DNA of 64,000 nt from JBELHR01 sp049607205 (GTDB lineage Bacteria > Bacteroidota > Bacteroidia > Flavobacteriales > Flavobacteriaceae). The stretch is taken from assembly GCA_049607205.1 (NCBI GenBank), contig JBMYWH010000006.1, forward strand, positions 35,375 to 99,374, in the 5' to 3' direction. Of this stretch, positions 34,636-43,673 are shown in pieces. A program made the translations under genes and the position numbers. How positions within the stretch are numbered: position 1 is the stretch's first letter; each line of letters begins with the position of its first letter. The notes under the pieces are model-generated. The model was not told the DNA's origin. It was given only the letters and a program-made list of their open reading frames with translations, and did no database searches.

Positions 34636-37545
34636 TTAGTTCATCAGAGCCTCATAAAAAGCCTCATGAATTCGGGTTCTCATATCAGATTCCGACAGTT
34701 TATTATTCTCCATCGATGGATAAACTCTATTAGACAGAAAGATGTACACCAATCCCGTAGCAGGATCTGCCCAGGCAAAAGTTCCTGTAAAGCCACTATG
34801 GCCAAAACTCAATTCAGAAGCACTCACAGCACTAGAGCTAATCTCTGGATCTAGAGAAGGTTTATCAAAACCTAAGCCTCTCCTAACCAAGTCTTCAGTG
34901 TAATAGGCCTTGGTAAATTTCTGTAACTCAGAAGTCCTTAAATATTGATGACCTCCATAATATCCTCCTTGGAGGAACATCTGCATCATCTTAGCTACAT
35001 CTAAGGCATTTCCAAACAGTCCAGCATTTCCACTAACACCCCCCATCATCGCGGCTCCCATATCATGAACATAGCCCTGTAATTCTTGATGCCTGAAATA
35101 ATCATCCATTTCTGAAGGGGCTATATTTTCATTTGACATTTCCTCTAAAGGCAAATAACCCAATGACTCTGCTCCAAGCTGATCATAAAACAAGCTTTCA
35201 TTTAAAGTAGAAAACTCCTTTCCGTATAAACTCTCTATATATTGAGGAATTAAATAAAACAATAATCCACTATACTTATAGCCCTCTTCTTCTCTCAAAG
35301 AAGAATCGGCAATTTTATCATAAATTGAATCCTTATAGGACGTCAACAGGTATAAGTCCTCTGCAACTTTAATAGCATACTCCTGGGAAAATTCACTGCG
35401 ATAATAAACATCCATAGGTTGATGACTTACACTGTCCAAAGTCTCTTTAAAAAACGGGATCCAAGCCTTTAACCTCCCAACATGTGAAAGGGCTTCTTTC
35501 ATCGAAATTTTTTCTTTATTAGAACCCTCTAAGACTTCAAAAACCTCTCCTAGCCTATCGTCTAAAGAATAATAGCCATCTTGTTCCGCCTTAATCATCA
35601 TCGGCAACCCTCCTAGTACTTTCGTTAAAGAAGCTAAATCGTAAACGGTGTTATTATTCACGCTTGAAACTCCGTCATAAACTAACTTTCCCTTAGATTT
35701 TTGGTAAAATACTTTACCATTTCTAGCAGCAAGAACCACTAATCCAGGAGCCATAGCAGAATCAATAACCTTCTCCATTAACTGATCAACTTCTTTTAAC
35801 TTTTCAGCATCAACTCCTACCGCAGAAGGACTCGCAAATCCCAATCTTTGAATCGCAATAGACCTCAACCCGGTTCCTTCTTTGAAGCTTATTCCTATAG
35901 AAACTGGTAAATGCCCTTGAGCCGCTCTTGCACCATAAAGTATTTCTGCAGTTAATCCTTGAGCGACCTCATCATTTTGATAAGAAACCACGATAGTCTC
36001 TATCTCGGAAAAATCTTCTATTTGAAGCAAAGCATAGGGACTCGTGAAAACGCAAAGAATCGTGTTAGGCCCCTTGGCTAATTGATTAAGCTGCTGTAGT
36101 TCTTTTTCTGAAAACTTATACGATTTCCAAAACTTTTCATCCGATTTATGAAAACCAATGATTACTCGATCATAGTTTTTAAGCTCTTCTAATAAATCGG
36201 GGTCTTCAAAAGACAACTGATCAACGCTTTCATAACTATTTAAGCGCTCATAGAATGCTTCACCCGACACGTCTCCTAAATGAATATAAGCCGTCTTTTT
36301 ATTATTTAAATCATAAATCGGTAGTGCTCTATTTTTATCTTTTACCAGCGTAATAGCATTAGCAAAGAGCTCTTCCTTTAATGCATCATCCTTAGGAGTG
36401 TGTATATCTTGAGCAATTCCACCTATAGGAATCTTGTGATAATCATTTAAACCCGCCCAGTACTTTGCCTTCAATATTTTCCTTACCGATTTATCCAAAC
36501 GATCCATTGAAAACTGTCCCTCTTTAAAGGCTTTTTTGATACTTTTAAAGCCAGCCTCTACATCATTTGAATACAATAGCATGTCATTCCCAGCCATAAA
36601 TGCCTTCAAATCCACAGCTCCAGGACTACCATAATTGGCGGCGCCTTTCATATTTAAAGCATCAGTAAACACAAGACCCTTAAAGCCCATATCTTCTTGT
36701 AAGAGCTCCGTTACCACTTTATATGATAAGGAGGTCGGTAGATTCTCTTCAGTCTCTAATGCAGGTACATTTAAATGACCTACCATTACAGATCCCAAAC
36801 CAGTATCCATTAATCTATAATAAGGGTAAAGTTCAATCGAATCTAATCGAGCTAAGTCAAAATCTAAAAAAGGTAATGTTTTATGGCTGTCGGTCGAAGT
36901 ATCTCCATGTCCTGGGAAATGTTTTGCATTTGAAATGACTCCAACACTTTGAATCCCTTTAATAAAGGCCTCTGCTTTTTGACTTACATTTACTTTATTC
37001 TCACCAAAAGATCTATTTCCGATAATTGGATTTGCAGGATTGGTGTTAATATCCACTACAGGAGCAAAATTTATCTGAATTCCAATTCTTTTATGATGTA
37101 GACCTATTTGACGCCCAAATGCCTCAATTAAAGCATTATTAGATATAGCTCCTAAAGTCATATTAAAAGGATATTTAAAGGTATTATCCAGTCTCATATC
37201 CAACCCCCATTCTCCATCAAAACCAACAATCAAAGGAATCTTAGACTTAGATTGATATGAATTATACAATTCGGCCTGTTGCTCAGGAGTTCCTTGAAAG
37301 AAAATCAATCCGCCAATATGGTATTTGCGAATCATTTTCTTGACAAACTTAGGATTCATTCTCTTATCAGAGTATGCATTAAACATAAACAACTGACCAA
37401 TCTTCTGATCAAGACTCATCGAAGAAAGAGTTTGATCAACCCACAGCTGCTGTTCCTTAAAATCTTTAGTAATAAAAGGATCTTTTTGTTGTGCTTGAGT
37501 CAAGAGCCCAAACAATAATAGGGGTAAAATAAAATATCTATTCAT
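34636..37545 (-). CDS. Secreted NagZ-type GH3 N-acetylglucosaminidase fused to serine hydrolase (AmiE/beta-lactamase type)
   Basis: 969 residues with a signal peptide (cleavage near LLTQA-QQ). The GH3 domain (about 32-370) has the NagZ dyad loop KHFPGHGDTSTDSH (208-221) and the nucleophile Asp295 in FTDALNM. A GH3 C-terminal-like domain follows (about 395-560). The last part (about 575-965) is a class C beta-lactamase/AmiE-type serine hydrolase with S639-L-T-K642, Y758-S-G and H-S-G. In B. subtilis, NagZ and AmiE act in sequence on muropeptides. With anmK next to it, this single secreted chain would free sugar and peptide. The usual YxN asparagine is Gly here. Confidence 0.9.
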   Translation of the reverse strand: MNRYFILPLLLFGLLTQAQQKDPFITKDFKEQQLWVDQTLSSMSLDQKIGQLFMFNAYSDKRMNPKFVKKMIRKYHIGGLIFFQGTPEQQAELYNSYQSKSKIPLIVGFDGEWGLDMRLDNTFKYPFNMTLGAISNNALIEAFGRQIGLHHKRIGIQINFAPVVDINTNPANPIIGNRSFGENKVNVSQKAEAFIKGIQSVGVISNAKHFPGHGDTSTDSHKTLPFLDFDLARLDSIELYPYYRLMDTGLGSVMVGHLNVPALETEENLPTSLSYKVVTELLQEDMGFKGLVFTDALNMKGAANYGSPGAVDLKAFMAGNDMLLYSNDVEAGFKSIKKAFKEGQFSMDRLDKSVRKILKAKYWAGLNDYHKIPIGGIAQDIHTPKDDALKEELFANAITLVKDKNRALPIYDLNNKKTAYIHLGDVSGEAFYERLNSYESVDQLSFEDPDLLEELKNYDRVIIGFHKSDEKFWKSYKFSEKELQQLNQLAKGPNTILCVFTSPYALLQIEDFSEIETIVVSYQNDEVAQGLTAEILYGARAAQGHLPVSIGISFKEGTGLRSIAIQRLGFASPSAVGVDAEKLKEVDQLMEKVIDSAMAPGLVVLAARNGKVFYQKSKGKLVYDGVSSVNNNTVYDLASLTKVLGGLPMMIKAEQDGYYSLDDRLGEVFEVLEGSNKEKISMKEALSHVGRLKAWIPFFKETLDSVSHQPMDVYYRSEFSQEYAIKVAEDLYLLTSYKDSIYDKIADSSLREEEGYKYSGLLFYLIPQYIESLYGKEFSTLNESLFYDQLGAESLGYLPLEEMSNENIAPSEMDDYFRHQELQGYVHDMGAAMMGGVSGNAGLFGNALDVAKMMQMFLQGGYYGGHQYLRTSELQKFTKAYYTEDLVRRGLGFDKPSLDPEISSSAVSASELSFGHSGFTGTFAWADPATGLVYIFLSNRVYPSMENNKLSESDMRTRIHEAFYEALMN

Positions 37546-38649
37546 TTAAAATATTTTTTTTGACAATTCTCTTATAATTCCACTACTGTGATCATAAGAC
37601 GCACCAGTTACAGATGCCAATACGTTGGTTTTGCCTTCAATTTTCAACAAGCCAAGAAAAGCAAAAATCAAAGCTTCTTTGAACTCGATGAGATCAGGTT
37701 CTGCAAGAACCAATTGAGATCCCGAAATTTTACCTTGAAGTTTACTCATAAAAAATGCATTATACACTCCACCTCCAGAAACCAAAACATTGGTCTTTAA
37801 TAAATTGACTTCCTTAGCAATCTGATCTGTACAATGCTCTAATATGGAAGCCATTTTATCTTCAAATGACAATCCATAATTTTCTATCATTGGAATATAA
37901 AATTGCTCTATATGCTCTTGTCCTAAAGTTTTAGGAGCCTTTTTCGAATAGAATTCAAAGTCTTCTAAAGATTTCACCAAGGCATCATTCACAGTTCCCT
38001 TTGATGCATATTCTCCATCTGGATCATAATCCATTCCCTCTTTTTTAGCATAGTAATTCAGTAAGAAATTAGCAGGAGAAATATCAAAGGCTCTTCTCAC
38101 CCCCTTGTCGTCAAATGAGATATTAGCAAAGCCTCCTAAATTTAAACAGGCTCCATATTGACCGAATAAATATCGATCACCTATTGGAACTAATGGGGCT
38201 CCTTGCCCACCTAAAACAACATCTTGTAATCTAAAATCTGTCACCGTCTTAATCCCGGTAATAGATGCAATTTCTGGTCCGTTACCAATCTGCACAGTAT
38301 AGCCCAAATCTGGTTTATGAAATACAGTATGACCATGAGAAGCGATGAAATCTACCTCACGATTCATCCCATTTTTTCTTGTTTTTTCAATAAACAAATT
38401 TACTTGATTTCCGAAATACACACCTAAATCGTGATTTAACAATGCGATCTCTTCTCCAGTCATATGAAAAGCCCTTTTTAAGTTCTTCGCAAGCCCTCCC
38501 TCATATTTAATAGTTTCATCATAAAGAATATCAAAAGATACCGTATTTTTTAATTGATTCTTTTCCCAACTAAACTCTACCAAGACAATATCCAATCCAT
38601 CTAGTGAAGTCCCACTCATTAATCCAATCCCTAATTTTGAATCTTTCAT
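37546..38649 (-). CDS. anmK: Anhydro-N-acetylmuramic acid kinase
   Basis: 367 residues. It opens and phosphorylates anhydro-MurNAc to MurNAc-6-phosphate. The phosphate motif GLMSGTSLDGLDIVLVE (9-25) and the later GHTVFHKP, NLGGFANIS and VSGGGVYNAFFM are typical. The gene ends directly before the NagZ fusion gene and overlaps murQ by four bases, which places it in a muropeptide-recycling operon. The substrate would come from lytic transglycosylases such as MltG. Confidence 0.96.
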   Translation of the reverse strand: MKDSKLGIGLMSGTSLDGLDIVLVEFSWEKNQLKNTVSFDILYDETIKYEGGLAKNLKRAFHMTGEEIALLNHDLGVYFGNQVNLFIEKTRKNGMNREVDFIASHGHTVFHKPDLGYTVQIGNGPEIASITGIKTVTDFRLQDVVLGGQGAPLVPIGDRYLFGQYGACLNLGGFANISFDDKGVRRAFDISPANFLLNYYAKKEGMDYDPDGEYASKGTVNDALVKSLEDFEFYSKKAPKTLGQEHIEQFYIPMIENYGLSFEDKMASILEHCTDQIAKEVNLLKTNVLVSGGGVYNAFFMSKLQGKISGSQLVLAEPDLIEFKEALIFAFLGLLKIEGKTNVLASVTGASYDHSSGIIRELSKKIF

Positions 38650-39452
38650 GCTTTTCCTATGTTTATAGCAGCTCTCACGCTACCGTGTTTTGTCAATAAT
38701 TTTAAGGCTTCATTTTTCTCTATGCCAAGTGCTTCAGCAACCATTCGGGTCCCTCTATCTATTAACTTATCGTTAGATAACTTCATATCAATCATCTTAT
38801 TGCCCTTAACATGTCCTAATTTAATCATTATTGAAGTAGTAATCATATTCAAAACCATTTTTTGTGCACTTCCAGACTTCATTCTAGTAGAGCCCGTAAT
38901 AAATTCAGGTCCCACAATAATTTCAACTGGATATTGAGCTAGTTCAGCAATCTTTGAATTCGAACTACAGACCACACAACCCGTTAGTAAACCATGATTA
39001 TTCGCCTGATTAAGTCCTCCTATAACATAGGGGGTTCTTCCTGAAGCTGCAATTCCAATGAGACTATCTTGTTCACCAATTTCATACTTCTCAAGATCAA
39101 TCCAAGCTTGTTCTAAATCGTCTTCTGCATTTTCCACAGCATGTCTGAGCGCATGATCACCTCCAGCGATTAGACCTATTACCTTTCCTGGATCTACTCC
39201 AAAGGTCGGAGGACACTCAGAAGCATCCAAGACTCCAAGGCGGCCAGAAGTACCTGCTCCTATATAAAATAGTCTCCCTCCCTTTTGCATTTTGGGAACT
39301 ATAGCGTCGATTAAAGATTCAATAGACTTGAGGTTCTTTTGAATTTCGAGAGCCACCTTCTGATCTTCTCTATTGATGCGCTCAACAATATCAAGAGTTG
39401 AGCGAGATTCTAAATTATCGTGTAAGGAATCTAATTCTGTCGTGTTTATCAT
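38646..39452 (-). CDS. murQ: N-acetylmuramic acid 6-phosphate etherase MurQ
   Basis: 268 residues, a SIS-fold enzyme that removes D-lactate from MurNAc-6P to give GlcNAc-6P. The sugar-binding GAGTSGRLGVLDASECPPTFG block begins at about residue 66 and includes the likely catalytic Glu79; EFITGSTRMKSGSAQKMVLNM follows. The length is shorter than E. coli (about 298), mostly at the C-terminus. It is the first gene of the recycling operon. Upstream, TAATTTAG lies four bases before the ATG, a near match to the promoter box. Confidence 0.95.
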   Translation of the reverse strand: MINTTELDSLHDNLESRSTLDIVERINREDQKVALEIQKNLKSIESLIDAIVPKMQKGGRLFYIGAGTSGRLGVLDASECPPTFGVDPGKVIGLIAGGDHALRHAVENAEDDLEQAWIDLEKYEIGEQDSLIGIAASGRTPYVIGGLNQANNHGLLTGCVVCSSNSKIAELAQYPVEIIVGPEFITGSTRMKSGSAQKMVLNMITTSIMIKLGHVKGNKMIDMKLSNDKLIDRGTRMVAEALGIEKNEALKLLTKHGSVRAAINIGKA

Positions 39453-39509
39453 AGTACTAAATTATAATTTATTTCACTAAATCTTGAAATTAAATACCAT
39501 AAATTTAAC

Positions 39510-39512
39510 TTG
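39510..39512 (+). promoter_or_regulatory. Promoter -33 TTG of the tetR operon
   Basis: TTG here is 20 bases before the -7 box at 39533-39540, within the usual 19-21 base spacing. Confidence 0.4.
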
Positions 39513-39514
39513 AA

Positions 39515-39524
39515 TGAACGTTCA
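39515..39524. promoter_or_regulatory. Probable TetR operator
   Basis: TGAACGTTCA is a perfect ten-base palindrome, with partial symmetry beyond it. It lies between the -33 TTG and the -7 box, so a bound regulator would block the promoter. The tetR start is 20 bases downstream. Confidence 0.6.
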
Positions 39525-39532
39525 GTTTTTAT

Positions 39533-39540
39533 TATATTTG
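39533..39540 (+). promoter_or_regulatory. Promoter -7 box of the tetR operon, four bases before the start codon
   Basis: TATATTTG, then TATA, then the ATG at 39545. It has the best -33/-7 pair in the window. Confidence 0.6.
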
Positions 39541-39544
39541 TATA

Positions 39545-40135
39545 ATGAAACGACAACAAAAAGCTCTTCTAAAAAAAGAAGCAATTCTACAAGCCGCGCT
39601 AACGGGCATCACAGAATATGGTTTTGACGGTGTGAGCATGAAGCTCATTGCTGAAAATGCCAACGTAGCTGCCGGGACCATTTATATTCACTTTAAGAAC
39701 AAGCATGAAATGATTAATGTACTGTACATCGATCTTTGCGAAAAAGTGAATAAACTTATGGGGAATAATTTTGATAAAAACTTAGACCTCGAATCCAACT
39801 TTATGAACGTATGGAAGGTTCTTCTAACCTACTATGTCACCCAACCTACGGTGCCCGAATTTTTAACTCAATACACCTATAGTCCATACATACAAACAAC
39901 TGAATCAACTCCAGTCGCTTTGCTCCAACCCGCATTCGACATGTTCGAACAGGGAGTACAGCAAGGAATCATTAAACCCTTGCCCATTACTGCCCTGATT
40001 GGTTTGGCGCACTCTCCACTGAATTCACTGGTAAGAATGATTAAAAATGGTCGCATAGAATTATCAGACATCAATATAAGTACTTATGCCCAAGCCTGTT
40101 GGGATTCAATCCGCATACATCATGAAAAAAATTAA
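39545..40135 (+). CDS. TetR/AcrR-family transcriptional regulator
   Basis: 196 residues. The N-terminal helix-turn-helix (about 8-55) shows KKEAILQAALTGITEYGFDG, VAAGTIYIHFKNKHEMI. The rest is a ligand-binding helix bundle. It likely represses its own operon through the palindrome at 39515-39524. Its stop overlaps the TolC start by 14 bases, so the efflux genes are co-expressed. The inducer is unknown. Confidence 0.95.
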   Translation: MKRQQKALLKKEAILQAALTGITEYGFDGVSMKLIAENANVAAGTIYIHFKNKHEMINVLYIDLCEKVNKLMGNNFDKNLDLESNFMNVWKVLLTYYVTQPTVPEFLTQYTYSPYIQTTESTPVALLQPAFDMFEQGVQQGIIKPLPITALIGLAHSPLNSLVRMIKNGRIELSDINISTYAQACWDSIRIHHEKN

Positions 40136-41531
40136 AGAATTACTACTTTTGGGGGCTATACTCTGTAGCGTTCAAATCTTCGGGCAACAAACTCAGTCCT
40201 TGAATTTAAGGGAAATTGTTAGCCATGCCCTGGATTACAATAAAACTATTGCATCAAAGCGATTAGATATTGAAAAAAACGAACTGACTCAAAAACAAAT
40301 TCGTGCTGTATTTATCCCCACTATTGAGGCTTCAGGAACTTATGGCTTTACTCAGGGAAGCTTTGTTGTAGATTCAAATCCCTTAGACATAGCCTATCCT
40401 GGATTACAAATTCCAAGTATTATCCCAGGTCTTCCAGGTATAAGTCTACCCCCCGGATCCATAAATGTTCCAGGTGTGGATGATGTTTTAGATTTTCAAT
40501 CTCAAGCCTACCTTGCCGGAGTTACAGCGAAATGGACCCTTTTTACTGGATTCAAAGCCACAAACCTGATCAAAGCAACCAATCATAAGAATGAAGCTGA
40601 AAAACAACTCTTAAATCAGCAGGAAAAGGATTTTATTATTGAGATTGCTAACTATGTAGACCAGCTTTCGGTGGTCAATAAGGTTCTAGACTTATTAGAG
40701 TTTCAACAACAACGATTAGACACTGAAAGTAAAGCTGCCAGTAAAGCATTAGAGCAAGGACTTATCACACGCAGTGAAGCTCAAAAAATTGTCCTAGCCC
40801 AACTTCAACTAGACTCAAAAAAAACAGAATTTTCTGGAAACAAAGCAGTGTTGAGTCGTAAATTACAACAACTTACAGGGATTCCAATGCAGGACTTCCT
40901 ATACAGTACTACAGAACTAGTTCCCATCACAAAAGTTAATACGGAGGCCTCTTATCTAGACAGACCAGAACTCAAAGCACTAGAAGAAGCTCAAACCGCT
41001 AAAGATTACCAAATCAAATCCGAAAACGCTGGATACCTCCCTAAAGTTCAGGCTTTTGCCACCACACAGTATGCAGGCTTTAGCAATGGAAATATTGCGG
41101 ATTTATCCTATAACAATCTTAGTGTAACCCCTTTAAACGCGGTTGGAATTGGAGCAAAGTGGGAGCTTTTTGATGGAATGCATACCAAACATAAAAAAGA
41201 CCAACTCAAAATTGAAAAACAACAATTAGAGCTCAAGAAACAGGACACTGAAGAACTTCTATCCCTAAACTATGACAATGCCTTAAGTCAATTTAATACC
41301 GCCAATACAAAATTAATTGCGGACAAAAAAGGAGCAGAAATTGCTAAAGAACAATTTGAGATTGCTGTAAAAGAATATCATGCTGGTCTTATAGGTACAA
41401 GAGACCTCTTAGAGACTCAATCCGATCTAATTACAATGCAAACCACTTATTACAAGTCTTTATCTCAACAGAGAATTTCAGCTTTAAAACTAATGAACGC
41501 CGGAAATAATTTAACTTTAGAAAATCTATAA
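40122..41531 (+). CDS. TolC-family outer-membrane channel
   Basis: 469 residues from the ATG at 40122, with a signal peptide (cleavage near SVQIFG-QQ). It has two OEP repeats and an unusual proline and glycine-rich insertion near residues 95-125 (IPSIIPGLPGISLPPG). Helical repeats follow. The adaptor gene begins one base after it. The longer frame from 40086 lacks a signal peptide at its start. Confidence 0.92.
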   Translation: MKKIKELLLLGAILCSVQIFGQQTQSLNLREIVSHALDYNKTIASKRLDIEKNELTQKQIRAVFIPTIEASGTYGFTQGSFVVDSNPLDIAYPGLQIPSIIPGLPGISLPPGSINVPGVDDVLDFQSQAYLAGVTAKWTLFTGFKATNLIKATNHKNEAEKQLLNQQEKDFIIEIANYVDQLSVVNKVLDLLEFQQQRLDTESKAASKALEQGLITRSEAQKIVLAQLQLDSKKTEFSGNKAVLSRKLQQLTGIPMQDFLYSTTELVPITKVNTEASYLDRPELKALEEAQTAKDYQIKSENAGYLPKVQAFATTQYAGFSNGNIADLSYNNLSVTPLNAVGIGAKWELFDGMHTKHKKDQLKIEKQQLELKKQDTEELLSLNYDNALSQFNTANTKLIADKKGAEIAKEQFEIAVKEYHAGLIGTRDLLETQSDLITMQTTYYKSLSQQRISALKLMNAGNNLTLENL

Positions 41532-41532
41532 T

Positions 41533-42486
41533 ATGAAAAATATACTTCCACTACTTTCTGTGGTCCTCTTAGTCTCTTGTTCTCAAAACGATTATGACAG
41601 CTATCTAAAAGGAAGATACAAAAAACAACAAATTAGTCTCAGTAGCAAATATCCTGGAAAAGTCTCACACCTCTTTATTTCTGAAGGCGACAAGGTTAAG
41701 CAAGGTGACACTTTAGCCGAATTAGAATTTCCTGAAGTAGAAGCTAAGTTACAACAAGCCGCAGGAGCGGTACAGGCAGCAAAAGCGCAATACCAAATGG
41801 CACTCAACGGAGCTACAGATCAGCAAATGACTCAAATAATGGCAAAGTTAGAGGCCATGCAACAGCAATATGATTTTGCTGAAAAATCCTTTGACCGTGT
41901 CAATGCCATGCATGAAGATGGCTTCGTCTCAGATCAAAAATTCGATGAAGTTCAAATGAAACTCAGTGGCGCTAAAGCTCAACTTACTGCGACTCAAGCT
42001 CAATATGAATCTGCTAAGAACGGTATAAGAAATGAAAAAATCAGAATGGCTCTTGGAACTTATGATCGTGCAAGAGGAGCGCAACAAGAGGCCCTTGTAG
42101 CCTATAACGAACGTTTTATCATTGCACCTAAAGATATTAATATTGAAACCATCACTCTGGAAGAAGGAGAACTTGCCCTACCGGGTTATACGCTCTTTAA
42201 TGGATATCAGAACCATGGAGATTACTTCCGATTTACCGTTGCTGAAAGCGAAATCCACAAATTCAAAAAAGGAATGAACTTAGTGATATCCAACCCTTAT
42301 ACCGAAAGCACTTATCAAGGCCAAATTATTAAAATCAAACAGCTCAATCACTATGCGGACATCACTACTGCTTTCCCTGAATATAAGCTGGGAGAATCCG
42401 TATATGAGCTCATCATAAGCCCTAAAAAAAACACTAACAAAGAAGATCTTTATGTAAACATGACGGTCCTTATGCCAAAACGATAA
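41533..42486 (+). CDS. HlyD-family adaptor lipoprotein
   Basis: 317 residues. The signal peptide ends in LVSC, a lipobox with the acylated Cys16, so it is a lipoprotein. The lipoyl half (ISLSSKYPGKVSHLFISEGDKVKQGD) is followed by a coiled coil (about 73-180, rich in Ala and Gln) and a C-terminal beta-domain. It would join the ABC-2 permease and TolC. It is separated from its neighbours by one base on each side. Confidence 0.92.
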   Translation: MKNILPLLSVVLLVSCSQNDYDSYLKGRYKKQQISLSSKYPGKVSHLFISEGDKVKQGDTLAELEFPEVEAKLQQAAGAVQAAKAQYQMALNGATDQQMTQIMAKLEAMQQQYDFAEKSFDRVNAMHEDGFVSDQKFDEVQMKLSGAKAQLTATQAQYESAKNGIRNEKIRMALGTYDRARGAQQEALVAYNERFIIAPKDINIETITLEEGELALPGYTLFNGYQNHGDYFRFTVAESEIHKFKKGMNLVISNPYTESTYQGQIIKIKQLNHYADITTAFPEYKLGESVYELIISPKKNTNKEDLYVNMTVLMPKR

Positions 42487-42487
42487 G

Positions 42488-43636
42488 ATGAAAAAATTTC
42501 TATTTTTATTAAAGCGTGAGTTTCGTTTATTCTTCGACAATAAAGTACTCATGGCCATTTTTCTTGGAGCCCCACTACTCTATGGTATACTATTAGGGGG
42601 TGTCTATCAAAAGGGAAAAGTTACAGATTTACCTATACTGGTCATTGATCTGGACCATTCTCCACTGAGCGAAAACCTCATCCAAATGATGGAAGATAAT
42701 GAAGTCGTAGTTCCGATGATAAAGAACGATGAATTCGATCTCAATAAAGAAATCATCAGAAAAGAATACGCGGCTATCATCAGAATTCCCGAAAACTTTG
42801 AAGCCGATGTACTTCAAAAAAGAAACCCTGAAGTGGTCGTCGATGTGAATACAGCTAACATTTTAACGGCTAATTACGCAGCAAAAGCACTTCAAGTAAT
42901 TTTTGGGACCCTTAATGCAGGAGTTGAAATTACCGCTTTAAATAAACAAGGAGTTCCCATCGAGAATGCAAAATCACTCTATAATCCCATAAAGATAACC
43001 TACCAAAAATTCTATAACTCCTCAGGGAATTACATGAACTTCTTGTATCCTGGGGTTTTAGGTGTAATCATTCAACAGGTATTTATGTTGGCTTTGGCCT
43101 TGAGTTTCTCTCAAGAATTTGAATCCAAAACCTTCGAAACCGTCTTGACCAAAAAAGTAAAAAACCCATTTTATTTAATCTTTCTAAAAACCCTACCATT
43201 TTTAATCATGGGAATCGGAATTTTATTCCTGCTTCGCTTGATGTTCCCTCTGTTCCATGTCCCATTTCATGGAGACTCCTGGGCGATGATTTCCATATTA
43301 TTCTGGTTGATCCTCTCGGTGAGTGCCTTGGGAATTATGGTTAGTATTGCTATTCCAAGTCAATTAAAAGCTACGGAAATCCTAATGGTTATTGCCACAC
43401 CGAGCTTTATTCTAAGTGGATTCACTTGGCCTATGAGTCAGATGCCCGTTTTGATTCAAAGTATTGCTAATGCCATCCCCTTAACGCACTTCTTAAAAGC
43501 TTTAAGGAAGATATTACTCTTTAACGCAACAACCTCGGACATTGTACCGGAGCTTGCAATTCTCATTGGGATGACACTTTTATTCTGGATCGTGAGTGTG
43601 ATCCTGCTTAAATTTAAGATCAAAAAAGTACCCTAA
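42488..43636 (+). CDS. ABC-2 type transporter permease
   Basis: 382 residues: one N-terminal helix (about 20-40), a large extracytoplasmic domain (about 45-185), then five helices with the conserved ATEILMVIATPSFILSGFTWP block typical of YhhJ/YbhS-like permeases. No ATPase gene is in this operon and only one permease is present, whereas related operons often carry two permeases or an ATPase. The ATPase must be encoded elsewhere. Confidence 0.9.
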   Translation: MKKFLFLLKREFRLFFDNKVLMAIFLGAPLLYGILLGGVYQKGKVTDLPILVIDLDHSPLSENLIQMMEDNEVVVPMIKNDEFDLNKEIIRKEYAAIIRIPENFEADVLQKRNPEVVVDVNTANILTANYAAKALQVIFGTLNAGVEITALNKQGVPIENAKSLYNPIKITYQKFYNSSGNYMNFLYPGVLGVIIQQVFMLALALSFSQEFESKTFETVLTKKVKNPFYLIFLKTLPFLIMGIGILFLLRLMFPLFHVPFHGDSWAMISILFWLILSVSALGIMVSIAIPSQLKATEILMVIATPSFILSGFTWPMSQMPVLIQSIANAIPLTHFLKALRKILLFNATTSDIVPELAILIGMTLLFWIVSVILLKFKIKKVP

Positions 43637-43640
43637 ACTA

Positions 43641-43671
43641 AAAAGCAATCCTGATTGGGATTGCTTTTTTT
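43641..43671. terminator. Bidirectional terminator between efflux operon and ntrC-like gene
   Basis: AAAAGCAATCC (43641-43651) and GGATTGCTTTT (43658-43668) form an eleven-pair stem with a six-base loop. T-runs lie on both strands and the genes on either side converge. Confidence 0.9.
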
Positions 43672-43673
43672 AT

